A stretch of DNA of 64,000 bases from Cymodocea nodosa (Eukaryota > Streptophyta > Magnoliopsida > Alismatales > Cymodoceaceae): the NCBI GenBank assembly GCA_036874045.1, contig JAZBRI010000011.1, positions 11,228,501 through 11,292,500 of the forward strand. Reading direction: 5' to 3'. Each line of letters starts with the position of its first letter. Position 1 is the stretch's first letter. A program made the translations under genes and the position numbers. A model generated the notes under the pieces. The model worked only from the letters and a program-made list of their open reading frames with translations. It ran no database searches and was not told the DNA's origin. Positions 1-43,687 of this stretch are shown here, piece after piece.

Positions 1-2216
1 GAATCTTTGACAATAAGACAAGAAAAGTAATTCACAATCGTGATGTTACTTTTGATGATGCTATTTTGATGCAAAATGGAGAGTTGCCAATAGTGTCAGA
101 AGAATCCAACACTCCTGAACAGGTGGAGTTTGACTTATCACATCAGATTGTCCCGGAACAAAAAGCTTCAGATAAAGACCAACATTTGGACTCAGATGAA
201 AATGCAGATCAATTTGAAGAGGAATCACAAGAGAGATGTGTTGCTAGAGACAGACCTAGAAGGGTTTTTCAACCACCGCAGAAGTATGGTTTTAGCAATA
301 TGATTGCTTTTGCCTTGCAGGCTGCAAGTGAGTTGGAGGAAGCTATTGATCCTCCAACATATGATGCTGCTATAAAGGATTCAGATGCTGCTCATTGGAT
401 GGAAGCTATGCAAGAGGAGCTTCAGTCCTTTCAGAAAAATCAGACATGGGATTTAGTGAAGCGCCCAAAAGTTAAGAATGTTGTAGATTGCAAGTGGGTG
501 TTTAAAAGAAAAGTTGGAACACAAGGCAATATTGGGACACAATTCAAGGCAATACTGGTGACAAAAGGCTATTCTCAACAGGAAGGCATTGATTACAATG
601 AAGTATTTGCACCAGTCGTCAGACACACGTCTATTAGAGTCCTTTTGGCCATTGTTGCAACAAAGAACTTAGAACTTGAACAACTTGACGTGAAAACAGC
701 TTTTCTACATGGTGATTTAGAAGAAGCAATATGGATGGAACAACCAATTGGTTTTGTAAAGAAAGAGATATTAGATTTGGTCTGCAAGCTTAAGAAGTCC
801 TTGTATGGACTTAAGCAATCTCCAAGACAATGGTATAAAAGATTTGATTCTTTTATTACCAAAGTTGGTTTTCTACGCAGCTCTTTTGACTCATGTGTGT
901 ATATCAAACACTTGAATCATGACACACATGTATACTTGCTCTTGTATGTTGATGATATCTTAATAGCATCCAAAGATATCAATGTTATACAGGATTTGAA
1001 GAATACCTTGAAGTCTGAATTTGCAATGAAAGACTTAGGAGTTGTAGGCAAGATCCTAGGGATGGAGATACATCGTGATAGAAGTGCTAGAAAGCTGTTT
1101 CTCCATCAGCACAGCTATATACAGAAGATCTTGAATAGATTTAGAATGGCTTCTAGTAAAGCTATTGGAACACCCTATGACAGGAATCTCTGATTATCTT
1201 CAGCTATGACACCTCAAACACAATCAGAAAAGGAATACATGCGGCGCGTTCTTTACTCCCAGGCTGTTGGGAGCTTGATGTATGCAATGGTATGTACTCG
1301 ACCAGATTTGACCTATCTTCTTAGTGTGGTAAGCAGATTTATGTCAAATCTAAGGAAGATCCATTGGTAGGCTTTAAAGAGGATTTTTAGATACTTGAAA
1401 GGAACTCCAGATGTTGGACTGATATATGATGTTAAACAAAGCTGCAATATGATAGGATATTCAGATTCAGACTTTTCTGGAGATGTTGATCAGAGAATAT
1501 CTTTAACAGGATATGTTTTTACAGTAGCAAGTTCAGTTGTCAGTTGGAAATCTACACTTCAGCCTACGATTTCGCTCTCCACTACCGAGGCTGAGTACAT
1601 CGCAATGACTGAAGCTGCAAAGGAAGGAATCTGGCTAAAAGGGCTACTAGGAGACTTTGGATTACAAGTCGACAGAGCTGATATCTTCTGCGACAGTCTC
1701 AGTGCTATTTGTTTGGCAAAAGACAATGTGTTTCATGATTGTACAAAACACATTGATGTCAGATATCACTTTCTTAGAAGTGAAGACAGAATAAAGATTT
1801 TGAAAATCAACACCAAAGACAATCCAGCTGATATGTTCACAAAAGGGGTGATTGAGAGTAAGTTCAAGCATTGTCTTGACTTGCTCAACATATATGGATG
1901 CTGCTGACCCTTCGTGGGTCATTGTGATGGAGAGCTTTGCTCAAGGTGGAGATATAATTCAAGTCAAGGTGGAGATTGTTGAATATATGACTTGAATTAG
2001 TGTAAGGGTATTTTGATCATTTGACCAATTGTATTGTCCATACTATTTAAGCATGGACCTAGGGCACCCATGTGTGCTGTTGATTCTTTTTGTACTCCAT
2101 TTGAATAAGGAAACAATATCCCTCTCCATCCGTGGACGTACCTAAGTTAGGGAATCACGTAAATCTTGGTTTTGTGTGATTTGTTCCTATCGTTTCTCTT
2201 CTTCTCACGCACAACA
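1..2216 (+). mobile_element. Ty1/copia (Tork-like) retrotransposon, 3' part, broken
   Basis: This is the 3' half of a copia element that begins left of the window. The stretch 66-1907 reads as the end of pol: a reverse transcriptase with the YVDD box near 942-955 and the LYGLKQSPRQWYKRFDSF motif, followed by RNase H with a DSDFSGD-type motif near 1460-1485. The wording of these motifs resembles the Tnt1/Tork branch. A 3' LTR follows at 1977-2216, preceded by a purine-rich tract. The element at 28281-33485 is a member of the same family, since RT, RNase H and LTR all align. It is a fossil with a few breaks in the visible part. It is antisense to the host gene whose intron appears to hold it, and it abuts an L1 at 2217. 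Confidence 0.9.
1977..2216 (+). repeat. 3' LTR of the Tork-like copia
   Basis: About 240 bp, beginning TGTTGAATAT directly after a GGTGGAGAT purine tract and ending CGCACAACA. The internal block with 'catccgtggacgtacc' and the terminal 'cttcttctca' match the LTRs at 28281-28541 and 33225-33485, which supports the ends. The 5' LTR lies outside the window. Confidence 0.75.
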
Positions 2217-4200
2217 TCAACAAAGGTCAAATGCTCCAAACCTACTTTTGCACCCATTGAGTTTGAGATTGGGTCAGAGGGGAGCCACCAATCACACCAA
2301 AAGTTGATATTGCCCCTCCCCCCATCCATCTAGCAGAACAAGAAATGTGCATCCAGGCATTGCATAGTGATTTCCATCTAGTTGGCCTATTTCAAACCTA
2401 TTTATCAAAGGGGAGACTATTTATTGGTGATGAGTTCAGCCCACAATGATTTAGTTTTTATAAGCCTCTAAATCATTCTCATTCTCAATGCCAACATGAA
2501 TTCTTTGAGGTCTCAAATTCCCAAACCACCTTCTTCAACTGGCTCTGTAATGCTACTCCATTTGATCCAATGAACCTTACCTTTCCCCCAAAGGAAATTA
2601 GCAAACATGGATTTTATCCAGTCAAGGATTCCAACCAAGATGTCATAAGTACTCATGAGATGGATAAGCATACTAGAAAGGACATGTTTAGTTAGAGTGA
2701 TTCTACCCCCTAGGGAAAGAAGTCTACTCTTCCAACCCACTAGTTTACTTTGGATCTTTTGCACCAAGCCCTCAAAAAAAATGATCTTAACTCTTCATTT
2801 GAATAACAGGCAACCCAAGTAGTGAAAGGGGAAGTCTCTCTACTGAAACCCAATGATTTCATAGATCATGGCAGCTCTTTGGCTAGATATAGTCTTTGAT
2901 GCCATAAAAAATATTTTACTTGAATTAATTTTCTACCTTGAGAAACATTGATACTCCTAAAGGAGGTCCATAACATTTTTGATACTAATTTTTCGACCAT
3001 TTACAAAAGAAATTGTATCATTAGTATAAAGAAAATGGGATACAATTGTGTTGCCTCTACTTGCATTGTAGGGAATGAGCTTGTTTAAAGAAACCAAATT
3101 CTGTAGTTTGTGAGCAAGTACTTTTTCTTTAATAAGAAAGAGATGAGGCAAAAGGGGTTCGCTGTATCACAGTCCCCTTGAAGCTTTAAAAAAACTTGTA
3201 ATCTTCTCATTAATTGCCAAGAAGAAATTATTATCTTCAATGCATTTCTTTAGAAGCTCTATGCTAGCTGAGGAAAAGCCGAACTTAGTCTTAACTTGCC
3301 AAATGGCCTTCCACTCTAAATGGTCAAAGGCCTTTTCCATGTCTAGGTTGAGGATGATGTTTCTCCCTGTAAAACCACTAACAATATTTTAGGTTAATTC
3401 CTGAGATAAAGCTATATTGTCCATAATACTCCTTTCTACCACAAATGCCCCTTGCAAGGGAGATTATTTTCGAAAGGAGCCTTGATATTCTTTTGGATAT
3501 TATTTTTGAGATAATTTTATATCTAACATTACAAAGGCTAATTGACCTAAAGTCTTGGAAATCTCCAGGTCTCTCTCTTTTGTGGATAAATGCTAGGAAG
3601 GTGGCCTTCTAGGAGTTATCAAAGGAGTTGCATTGAAAAAAATGTTGGACAGCTTGAATCAAGTCATCTGCAATAATATCCTAGCAAGAGTAAAAGAAAG
3701 CAATAGTGAAGTCATCAAGGTCAGGGGCATAATCTTTATCAATGGAGAAAATTGCCTCTTTGATTTCCACCTCCTCAGGAATGTTACATAAGAGGACATT
3801 GTCTTTAGCATTAATGAGTGTAGGAATATTATGGAGAAGGGGGCTTGTATTTTGAGAACCTTTTGTATCAAAAAGAGTAGCAAAAAAATCCTTTCACATT
3901 CACTCACTTGATCAAGTGAGTTGAAGCTGTTGTTGGCCATTAGTGCCCCTAATCAATTGATATGTTTTCTTCTATTGATGACCTTGTGGAAGTAAACTAA
4001 GTTTTTGTCCCCTTCAGTAAGTCATTTAATACAAACTTTTTGAGCAAGGAAAATATTTTTTTGATGGTTTCACATAACCAATGAGGTCTTCAATTGTTCT
4101 AGTTCCAACGAGCTCACATTCTAAACCTTCAATTTCCCACGACAACTAATTTGCAGCCTAATTAATATTCCTAAATTTATGTTTATTCTAGTTTTTGAGG
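2217..4200 (-). mobile_element. L1-type LINE ORF2 fragment (RT and zf-RVT), degenerate
   Basis: Read on the minus strand, the segment gives in order the L1 linker (GDKN..YFHK near 4040-3980), reverse-transcriptase blocks with a catalytic box decayed to YTND near 3040 in place of YADD, the post-RT region (2770-2510: KSRLLSLGGRITLTKHVL, typical of plant L1 ORF2), and the start of the zf-RVT domain (2330-2217: a GxxINFWCDWW motif). Many stops and frame changes show it is long dead. The 5' endonuclease part is absent. The copia LTR ends at 2216, so the LINE's 3' end is cut off or displaced by that element. Confidence 0.85.
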
Positions 4201-4253
4201 TGTCTTTAGAGCGAAAAGTTTTTTGCTAATTCTCTTTATGGGGCATTGAGTAT

Positions 4254-4413
4254 TGTTAGAGTTGTTGGGTTATAATACATTAATTGTTATGTGTTGTATG
4301 GATTCATTTAGTGATAAATGGATATCCATCTATATATTCCTATATTTAAACACTTTGTACTCTTTCTATTGGATGGATGAATAACTTTTCCTCTCCTCCC
4401 TTCTTTCTCAACA
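4254..4413 (+). repeat. 5' LTR of the copia fragment
   Basis: Starts TGTTAGAGTTG, ends CTCAACA, and is followed directly by an initiator-tRNA primer-binding site. The ends are canonical (TG...CA), and the length of about 160 bp is short, like its relatives in this window. Confidence 0.75.
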
Positions 4414-6757
4414 TGGTACTAGAGCATTAGGTCACACTTGTCCTAAGGTTTGGTCCTGTTATACCACTACCATCCCCACCACTAACCCTCTCTCTCTCCC
4501 TAGCTTCCACTACTCTTCTACCCAGCATCTACCCATTTCCATTGCTCACTATCGGGTTGGGTCCATTAGCATCTACAACTTCCATAGATGTCAAATGCCC
4601 TATTCTCCTCTCATTTGTAGGGACCTCCATTGCCAAATGTCGTCGTAACTTGCCTAGCTTGTCATTTGTCATCTTCATCTAGTTGAAAGATCATCCAATC
4701 ATTAGCTTTGTCTATTCACCATCTGTAAGTGAGCTTCATCTAACTCCGCTGTCCATTGTCCTATAATCCATCACTGCATTTGCAATCATTGGCCAAGTTC
4801 AGTTAGGGTCAGTCGGCTTCCCTAATGGTTGCAAGTAGTGGTATGTCATGTTTGATGATCTAGTTCTGTGGTCTATTGTTGTTGAGTACCATTTAGGAAC
4901 ACTATTGTGTTTCAATCAATCCATCAATAAGAAAAAAAAAAAACACAAAAACAAAAAAAAGCATGTCATCTTGTGAATTGTTGATCAAGAGCTTTCCAAG
5001 GGTGGTTGAGAAGTTGAATGGTTCCAATTATATTTTGTAGGCACAGGGTTTTGAAACCAATGTCATTACTCATTGTAAGAAGCATCAACTGTTCTCTCCA
5101 CCCCTCAATGCTAAAATGCAACTTACAAAGATTGAGATATCAATGATGTAACTATTGTCACATGGATGTTATTTAGTATAGAGCAAGTTCTTGTTTATGG
5201 AATTATCAAGATGTGTCTAGCTAAAAAGATGTGGGATAACCTCTATCATGCTTATGAATATGAAAAAAGTATATCAAAGACCTTTCAAGTTTATGAACAA
5301 CTTTTCTAGTTGAAACAAGGAAATAAGACTTGTTAAGAACACTACAATACATTATGTGGCTTAATGGATGAGCTCAACATTTATCAACCACCAACATTTC
5401 TACATTCTAGTGATATAGTGAGGAGTTGACTATGGCTATCTACCTTACCAATGTCAATCTCAAAATTGTATCACAACCTCGTGGACATATTTTAAAGGTC
5501 GATAAGATGTCAAATTTAAATGAAACTTTTGCTCGAACTATACACATCTTCACTCAATTCTCTCAACCTACCCCTACTCTAGTGGACCATTCTGCTCTTA
5601 CTGCCTCCTTTTCTGGTCATGGTCGAGGAAGAGGAGGAGGAGGTGGACAAGGTAGAACGAAATGTCAGCAAGTTTGGACATCATTCTGAAAAGTATTAGG
5701 ACAAGCTCCAATGACTTAGGTGGCAAATGTTAGCACAAATACGTCAAAGACAACAGAAATAGTGTTACCTAGTCTTACCATTACTATTTCACAAACCAAT
5801 TACGTGCATCTTCTACAGACTCAAGGAATAAACTCTATCATCATGAGTGCTCAACTTTCTCCTCATTGAAGTACTACTATCTTAATTGCATCCAATGACA
5901 GTCTCTAGATTATAGATTTTAGAGTCTCCTCTCATATTTTAGGTATCTCCTCCTTATTTAAGTGTCTTACCTCACTTTTTGATAAAACCAATATCACTAT
6001 TACCAATGGTCGTTCATGTCTTATGTCTAGTTAAAGAAACATCCAAGTCTCCTCCTAGATCAAGCTGAATAATGTTAAAGTGACATTACTATTGAGTTAT
6101 TGTGTTTAATAACCTTCATTCCTCTTTATTGTACATTTCAAGACTTGTAGACAAGGAGGAGAATTAGTTTGAGTTATAAAGGGAGAATGAGAGTATATTA
6201 GTTGTTTCGCGATTATATCTCTCATGATGTGCTGACTTGTATGTCAACTATAGAATCTTCAATTTTATAGCATTATCACCTAAGTCATCTGTCTTGTAAG
6301 AAGTTGTATCAAGCCATTCCTTGGATTATTATTTCCCCTTTTGATTGTGAGTCTTGTAAGATTATGAAGCATATCTATACTACATTTAAGTGTTTATGTC
6401 TAACATCGTTTAAGAGTATGTTTGATTTAGTGCACTATAACATTTGAGGTTCAAGTTGTTTTATGTCTACTAGTAGTCAAATATTATATTGTATTTGTTA
6501 ATAATTACTCTTGTGTCTATTGGATTTATCTCCTTAAAGATTGTTGCAATGTTCTTGATGTATTCAAAGCTTACATTACTAAAATTCAAAATCAATTTTC
6601 TATGTCCCAAGGTTTTACACATTGATAATGCATTTGAGTTCATGCAAACTAAATTTCAGTCTATTTGCTCATCTTCAAGAATTATACATCAAACTACTTA
6701 TCCTCATATATTTCAACAAAATAAGGTTGCTAAAAGGAAATATCGTCATATTCTTAG
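4254..6757 (+). mobile_element. Ty1/copia fragment with 5' LTR, gag and integrase remains
   Basis: A 160-bp LTR (4254-4413, TGTTAG...AACA) is followed at once by a primer-binding site matching initiator methionine tRNA (tggtactagagc from 4414). Gag-like sequence follows (about 4970-5700, ending in a glycine/arginine-rich stretch), then protease and integrase remains with the VAKRKYRHIL motif near 6725-6757. The element stops where a Harbinger-like element begins, and I see no RT, RNase H or 3' LTR. Its LTR start resembles those of the short-LTR copias at 20987 and 54285. It is a heavily broken fossil with many breaks. Confidence 0.8.
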
Positions 6758-7800
6758 AGGGGGTTTGTGCACTACTGTAGTAATGAAAAATAGGGGGAAA
6801 TGATACGAAAGGAAAACATTTCCTCCCATTGTCTAGTATTTATGCATGATAGTAATGAAAGAAAATGGTTTCCCTTCATTTCTTCCATATAAAACACATT
6901 TCCCACCATCATTTTCAACCCATACACATTGGCAACCTTTGGAAATCACCCAACCTCCTCGCAACTTTGACTCACCTATCATCCCTCTTTCCAACTGTCT
7001 GAACAATCACCCATCACCCAAATAGTTGCCTACATTGCACAATCGCTTGTTGTCAACAAAAATCAACGTCACATGGCTCATCACCCAAACAATCGTCCAC
7101 ATCGTATAAGTGGTTGTCACCAACAGAAATCAACCTTGCATCGCTTACCACCTAAACAATTGCCCATATTGCACAATCACTTATCATCGACAGAAATCGA
7201 CCTCACATCACCCATCACTCGAATAGTCGCCTACATTGTACAATCAATCATTGTCGTGAGTTTCTCCCATTTTCATCCAATAAAGTCTAATCTCTCCCAT
7301 TTTTATTTGTTGATGATGATTTTCTTTGGAAAATGGAGATAGTTATGCTATGATTTCACATACTCACAATAAGATATTATCCTTTTTGCATCAAACAATC
7401 TTTTTCTTATACAAAATATTTATATGAAATTATATTGCAATCACATGAAAATATCAAAAATATAGTCACAAAATGTACATAAAAGAGTTTACATAGCCTA
7501 TTTGCTCAATGCAATAACAATATCCTAATTATTAATATATACTATATTATTTAAAATATTACTTTTCAAGTTGATAGTAATTTTTATCAATTTATTTTTT
7601 TAATTTATTATTTAATCTTTTAAAAATTATCAAATTTTTAATTTCCTGTTATTTCATGTAACTTCACAAACACCCTATTTTTAGATTTTCCGTCAATTCT
7701 TCTAGTGCACAGTATTCTCTATCATCTCCATTTTCTACTATTTCTATCATTTTCTGTTGTTTCATTTTCTGACAAAAAATATACACAAACGAACATTTGA
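6757..7800. mobile_element. Harbinger-like non-autonomous DNA element (related copy)
   Basis: The left end (gagggggtttgtgc near 6757) and right end (tatacacaaacgaac near 7780-7795) resemble the ends of the better-defined element at 15470-16459. Both copies also share subterminal runs of 'ggaaaatga' and 'catttcc' type and an AT-rich body (7440-7660). The element interrupts the copia integrase region. I cannot fix its exact ends or a target duplication here. It has no coding capacity and contains the 67-bp tandem array described separately. Confidence 0.5.
7013..7260. repeat. 67-bp tandem repeat, about 3.7 units
   Basis: Units start at 7013, 7080, 7147 and 7214, exactly 67 bp apart, each opening with a form of 'atcacccaaacaat' and containing 'cacattgcacaatc' and 'cagaaatc'. 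The units differ from each other by perhaps a fifth of positions. The array lies inside the Harbinger-like element. Confidence 0.85.
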
Positions 7801-7829
7801 TGTTGTTTGCACCCTAATGCTACAGATGC

Positions 7830-8760
7830 AAGTGTCTATATAGCTCCTCCTAAAGGTGACACCTAACTCCTATAGTGCAAGAAGCATAAGCAACCATAAA
7901 GAGTAGTTTTTTCTCATCTTGTAAATAAGTCCAATAAGTAAACATTTGCTCTGATTCTTGGACTAGTGAAGTGGTAATAAAGTCCAACCAAAAAAGTCAT
8001 ATCTTGCCCAAAGTAGATTGGGCTGCCAATTGAGAAGGTGGATGTAATCAGCAACTTGTCCTCTATCTGATGCCATAAAAGGTTTTAATACTGCTACTAG
8101 ATGAATTTTATTTTGATGGATTTTATCTTTGAGATAAACTCAGAAGGTCTTGTTCCCAAGACCCTCCAATTCCAAATAAATATCTTCATGAAGACGAGGG
8201 AACTTGGGAATTACCTCCAAGGAAGATCAGAGGGAGGAGAGTTCTTGTAACAGAGAGGAGACACCTCCTTTAGCTATAACCAATTGGATGCTATTGCCCT
8301 TATGACTTCTGTGCAATTGTGATCTTCCTCGAACATAGGTCTTTCTAATCTTGCAAGACTCTTCTCCTTCTGATTTGTGCTCTAGTTCTAGCTCCACACC
8401 CTTCCTTGTTTGTTTCGAGTCACTAAAGGAACCATCCGTTGAGTTGTGTTCAGGACCTACAACCAATTCCTCCTCTGAAGCCTCCTTTTCCATGTCAGCC
8501 CAAGGAATTTTTGGTTCTTCTGTACATTGTTTATCAGAGGTGCTCGGAAGCTCCAATTCCAAAGGCTTGTTTCAGGACTCCTGCCTGTTGGGTTTAGAGT
8601 TCCTATGGGACTTCTTGTTCTTTTTCCTCCTAAGAACCTACGTCCATTTTGTTTCTACACTGTTAGGCTCTTCCATTGTTTTTGTTTTGTTATTAGTTGT
8701 ATCATTAGTTTTAGCCAAGTTCTCCATAGCATTCTGAGACTACAGCAATCCTTATTTTTG
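7830..8760 (-). mobile_element. Possible L1 ORF1-like (gag-type) remnant
   Basis: On the minus strand, translation of 8210-7980 gives stretches such as DIYLELEGLGNKTF and a tryptophan-rich tail that resemble the DUF4283 region of plant L1 ORF1 or related gag-like proteins. An acidic, charged open stretch (8562-8227) lies just upstream. There is no clean full-length frame. It may instead be unrelated intronic sequence with chance open frames. Both strands are open between 8350 and 8740, which weakens any coding claim. Confidence 0.3.
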
Positions 8761-9004
8761 AAAGGATGATGAAAGATGTTGCCCCATCACCATGCACAGT
8801 GGTTGTGATGGTGCCTGAAACATAAACAAAGGACCATTATTTCTAATGGAAATGATGCTGATTACAATGAGTGGAAGAAGCATGTTGTGACTTGTGAGAT
8901 CGGTAGTTGTGTAGTACTCCTTGTACAAGTGCTATTTGGAATGCCTAAGAATGCAGACCAAATAACTACAACTAAAACACAGGTAACAAACATGTAAGCA
9001 TACA

Positions 9005-9440
9005 ATTTAAGGCATATGCCTAGGCATGAATTAGTCACACCTTGGCAGCACACCTCATCTTATCTTGATTGAGTGTATCTTTTGACAGATCTAATTAATT
9101 AAATATAATTTTAAGGTTTTAAATGTTTTACCTGACAAAAAACTTAAACATAAATTTTTTGATGGATTACAACTAAAATATACATATTTATTAAAATACA
9201 TAATTATACATATTAATGAAATATGCATATTAGTATTATTGCACCACATATTTTAATGTTAACACAGGTTTATTAATGTTTTTGAATGTTACCTAGAAAA
9301 TAATAGAGCTAAAACTATACATAAATATTATTGAATATTTTATAAATATATAGAATATATACTTAAAAAGCAAAAAATAATAATATTTGTATGAACATCT
9401 AGGAGCCTTGGCTCATTGCCAAGGTGCTTGGGCACCTTAA
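9005..9440. repeat. AT-rich repeat bounded by CCTAGG-type palindromic ends
   Basis: A palindromic 'tgcctaggca' at about 9007-9018 and an inverted-repeat block 'gccttggctcattgccaaggtgcttgggcacctt' type at about 9408-9440 flank about 390 bp of AT-rich sequence. Similar 'gcctaggc' blocks beside AT-rich DNA recur near 35650-35850, 37065-37090, 52735-52800 and 53335-53440. The family is not recognised. Confidence 0.4.
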
Positions 9441-9745
9441 AAATATGCAGGAAATAACACAATTATGGTGATAAAAAAATTGTTATTAATACAGGAGATT
9501 ATTTATTTATTTATGATCAAAAGAAATTTAGTATTAGTGTCACTCTCTGTGTAAACATGTATGCCAATAGAAATTCACAGCAAATAAGTACCCATCCCCA
9601 CCCTAAAATAACAAGAATAAACATACTTTGAGGAAAAGGGCATCCAGTTGCAATTAAAAACAATGACATTTAAGTACCTAATCATCATTCATAATAAAAA
9701 CATAGAAGAACTCAAACCATCTTAAGCTATGGCAATGCCAATTAC

Positions 9746-41219
<31,474 letters not shown>

Positions 41220-41385
41220 GTACGAAATGAAAGGAGACCGAATAGAGATCGCAGTGTGAGAGATTTAGGATTTCGTAGGGAGACGGAGAATTTCGCGATC
41301 GGTCTGGTGTGGTGTGAAGGTAGAAGTGGTGGAGGGTAAGTGAGAAACTACGCTACGAAAGAAGAGTTGTTGCCCGCGGTTGAGG

Positions 41386-41398
41386 GCTTATTTATGGT
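41386..41398 (-). promoter_or_regulatory. Candidate TATA box of the BAGP1-like gene
   Basis: The minus strand reads CCATAAATAAGC about 170 bp upstream of the start codon. The sequence between is GC-rich and lacks an ATG, which fits a 5' leader. Judged by eye only. Confidence 0.4.
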
Positions 41399-41399
41399 T

Positions 41400-43687
41400 T
41401 GGCGCGGCGCATCAAAGGTTTGGTTTAGTCCAAAGGCAAAAATGGACCGGCCCTTCTGAGATGCCTCTTTCTCTCATCTCATGCTGAGTGAGTGGGTCTT
41501 TTGTTCTTGTGAGGGGACCGAATCAGTTGAAGTTCACGTAGAATATTTATCGTATATGTAGAATAACTCTGCCATGTAGAGCGGTCTATTTATCTTTAAA
41601 CACTTGGGCTTAAACTTAAAGAATCTCCATCAACGAAATCAGAGTATACCTATAGGCAAGTCCACGCCTTTTGACTCACTTTTAAGCATTCTATCTGTCA
41701 AACACATTTCCTGAGACATATCTCACGTGAAGGCAATCTCACGTGGTGGATCTTCTGGCCAAGAAAGGACTCTATGGCAATCAAAAGGAACTGTTCAATC
41801 ACTTTACAGAGCTTCCGTTGACGTCTCGGCAATGATAACATTTGGACATCCTAAATACGAGACATCAGCCTTTTTTCCTTTCCACTTCTCTCTCGTTTTG
41901 TATGTTCATCTCGTTTACCGTAATACTTTTACTTAGGTCTCTGCCTTTTAAATAGATCGGAGTTATTTACTAAAAAAAATATGTAAAATATTAATTTAAT
42001 CATATAAGAGAGATCGAATAATGGATCTCTCAATCAAACCAATTTTGTCAGATGTCTTCAAAAACACAACAAAAATGGGTGACTTCGTAGCTAGAGTTTT
42101 ATTTATCTATCTTTTAATTTTCCCAAAAAAATAAAATAAAATAACAGGTTAACATGTGGAAAAAAAAAGTAATGATTGAAGATGAAAAAACCAATAGAAG
42201 TTGAATATTTCTGATCACCGAATCTACATGAGAACGCACAAAATAAGTGAAAGAGAAATATATCATTAGTAAATATAAGTTCTCAGTATATATATAGAAC
42301 ACTTAACCTTAACATATTAATATTCTCTACGCTCCATAAAGTTAGCAACAACGAGTTCACATGTTCAATATATATCAAAGTTGACCATGGCGTTCTATCA
42401 TGAGACACATTTGAATGGCCAAGTTTGGAGAAGCGAAATCATAAATCTCATATATCGTGTACTTGCAAGTAATTAAAAATATTTACATAATAATTTTAAA
42501 AAGTTACATCCATGGGATTTAATTAATGATGTCATCAATAAATTCTTTATGATTCATCATGGAATCATATGTAAGATTCCCGTGTATTATCTAGAAAAGA
42601 CATGGTGAAGATGACTTAGCCACTTTTGGACATGCTTCTTTCATGATCACTTTTTCTTGATGAAATTGTACTAATTAAACAACCAGTTTGTGATGTATTC
42701 TATGATGATTATCCAACATGTTTGACATAAATTCAAAGAATGGAAGTATGGTGTAACATGCAATACAATCTTAAGATTATGTACCTAATTAACTTGCTAC
42801 GTCTGAATTTTTGTAAAAAAGACTAACCCGTGGAACATATGGAGATAATGCTGGTTCTATTATAAGGCAAACTCTTATCCTGCGCATCCAAATGATAAAA
42901 TTTTAACTCCCATAGAATGTGCAGCAAAATGTATTCATTTGTCGGAAGCATTATGGTAACTGATAATAACACCTGGAGGGCTTTCATAGAATTACAAATT
43001 TGTTAGGAAAGTGGAAAAATACTAAACACCCCTTTGTTTTTTTGGTGTGCTACCAACAAAATCATCAACCAAGAGATGCAGGATTACACTGAGATTTCCC
43101 CCAGTGACATCTCTACAAAATTCAGCTTCTTAGAAGCAATGCTTCTTAACTGAGAGTCGGAGATAATTAAGATTATTAGTTTGTGAATTTTTATAATCAT
43201 AATACTTCAACGACGATGTTTATTTGTTGTCTGTCTTAAAATGTTTTTCTGTAACGTGCAGGCATGCACGTGCACTTTTAAAAGCTTACAAGAAATGACA
43301 TTTGCCTTATTCACTGAAAATCATAACATGTGTTGATCCAGGGGATCGTACTTCTTTTCCTTTGATGACTTCCATAATTCTTATCATTTGTTGCTTATTT
43401 AAAAGCATATCGTATGTTTCTGATTGAAAGATTAACTTCCAAAACAAAGAAGATCTTGACAGAATCCATCTTATGAATAGGAAAATATCTTCCATTAAAA
43501 GATTAAACCAAATAATGTTTCGATTATTTATCCACAGGGTTCCACTATTAATGGATTGGAAGCAATCCTTCCGTATGAACAAAGCAATTGCATAATGTTG
43601 ATGAAATTGTTAGGCGCAGGATACAATCTTTTCTTTCCCAGGAATGTCATCACTGGAAGACTATATCAGCGCAACGATGGAACTCGG
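41400..43687. other. Intergenic region between BAGP1-like promoter and F-box gene 3' end
   Basis: No gene seen. A retroposon-like tail (41895-41980, ending in A-runs) matches 36930-37020. The part 43300-43687 is probably the 3' untranslated region of the F-box gene; the 91-codon minus-strand open frame there (43307-43582) has no recognisable domain. Confidence 0.45.

Noticed and set aside
7003-7260. CRISPR-like array
   Set aside because: The whole 67-bp unit repeats with no unique spacers, and the context is plant nuclear transposon DNA.
8351-8737. 128-codon plus-strand open frame opposite a 111-codon minus-strand frame
   Set aside because: Both strands are open over the same stretch, low-complexity serine and leucine runs dominate, and there is no start context or family match.
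1-9745. Search for exon 7 and the GRAM domain of the BAGP1-like gene
   Set aside because: No stretch matching the expected sequence after KLP was found on the minus strand. The exon is probably left of the window, though a short divergent exon could have been missed.
43307-43582. 91-codon minus-strand open frame downstream of the F-box gene
   Set aside because: No domain, AT-rich, and in the expected 3' untranslated region.
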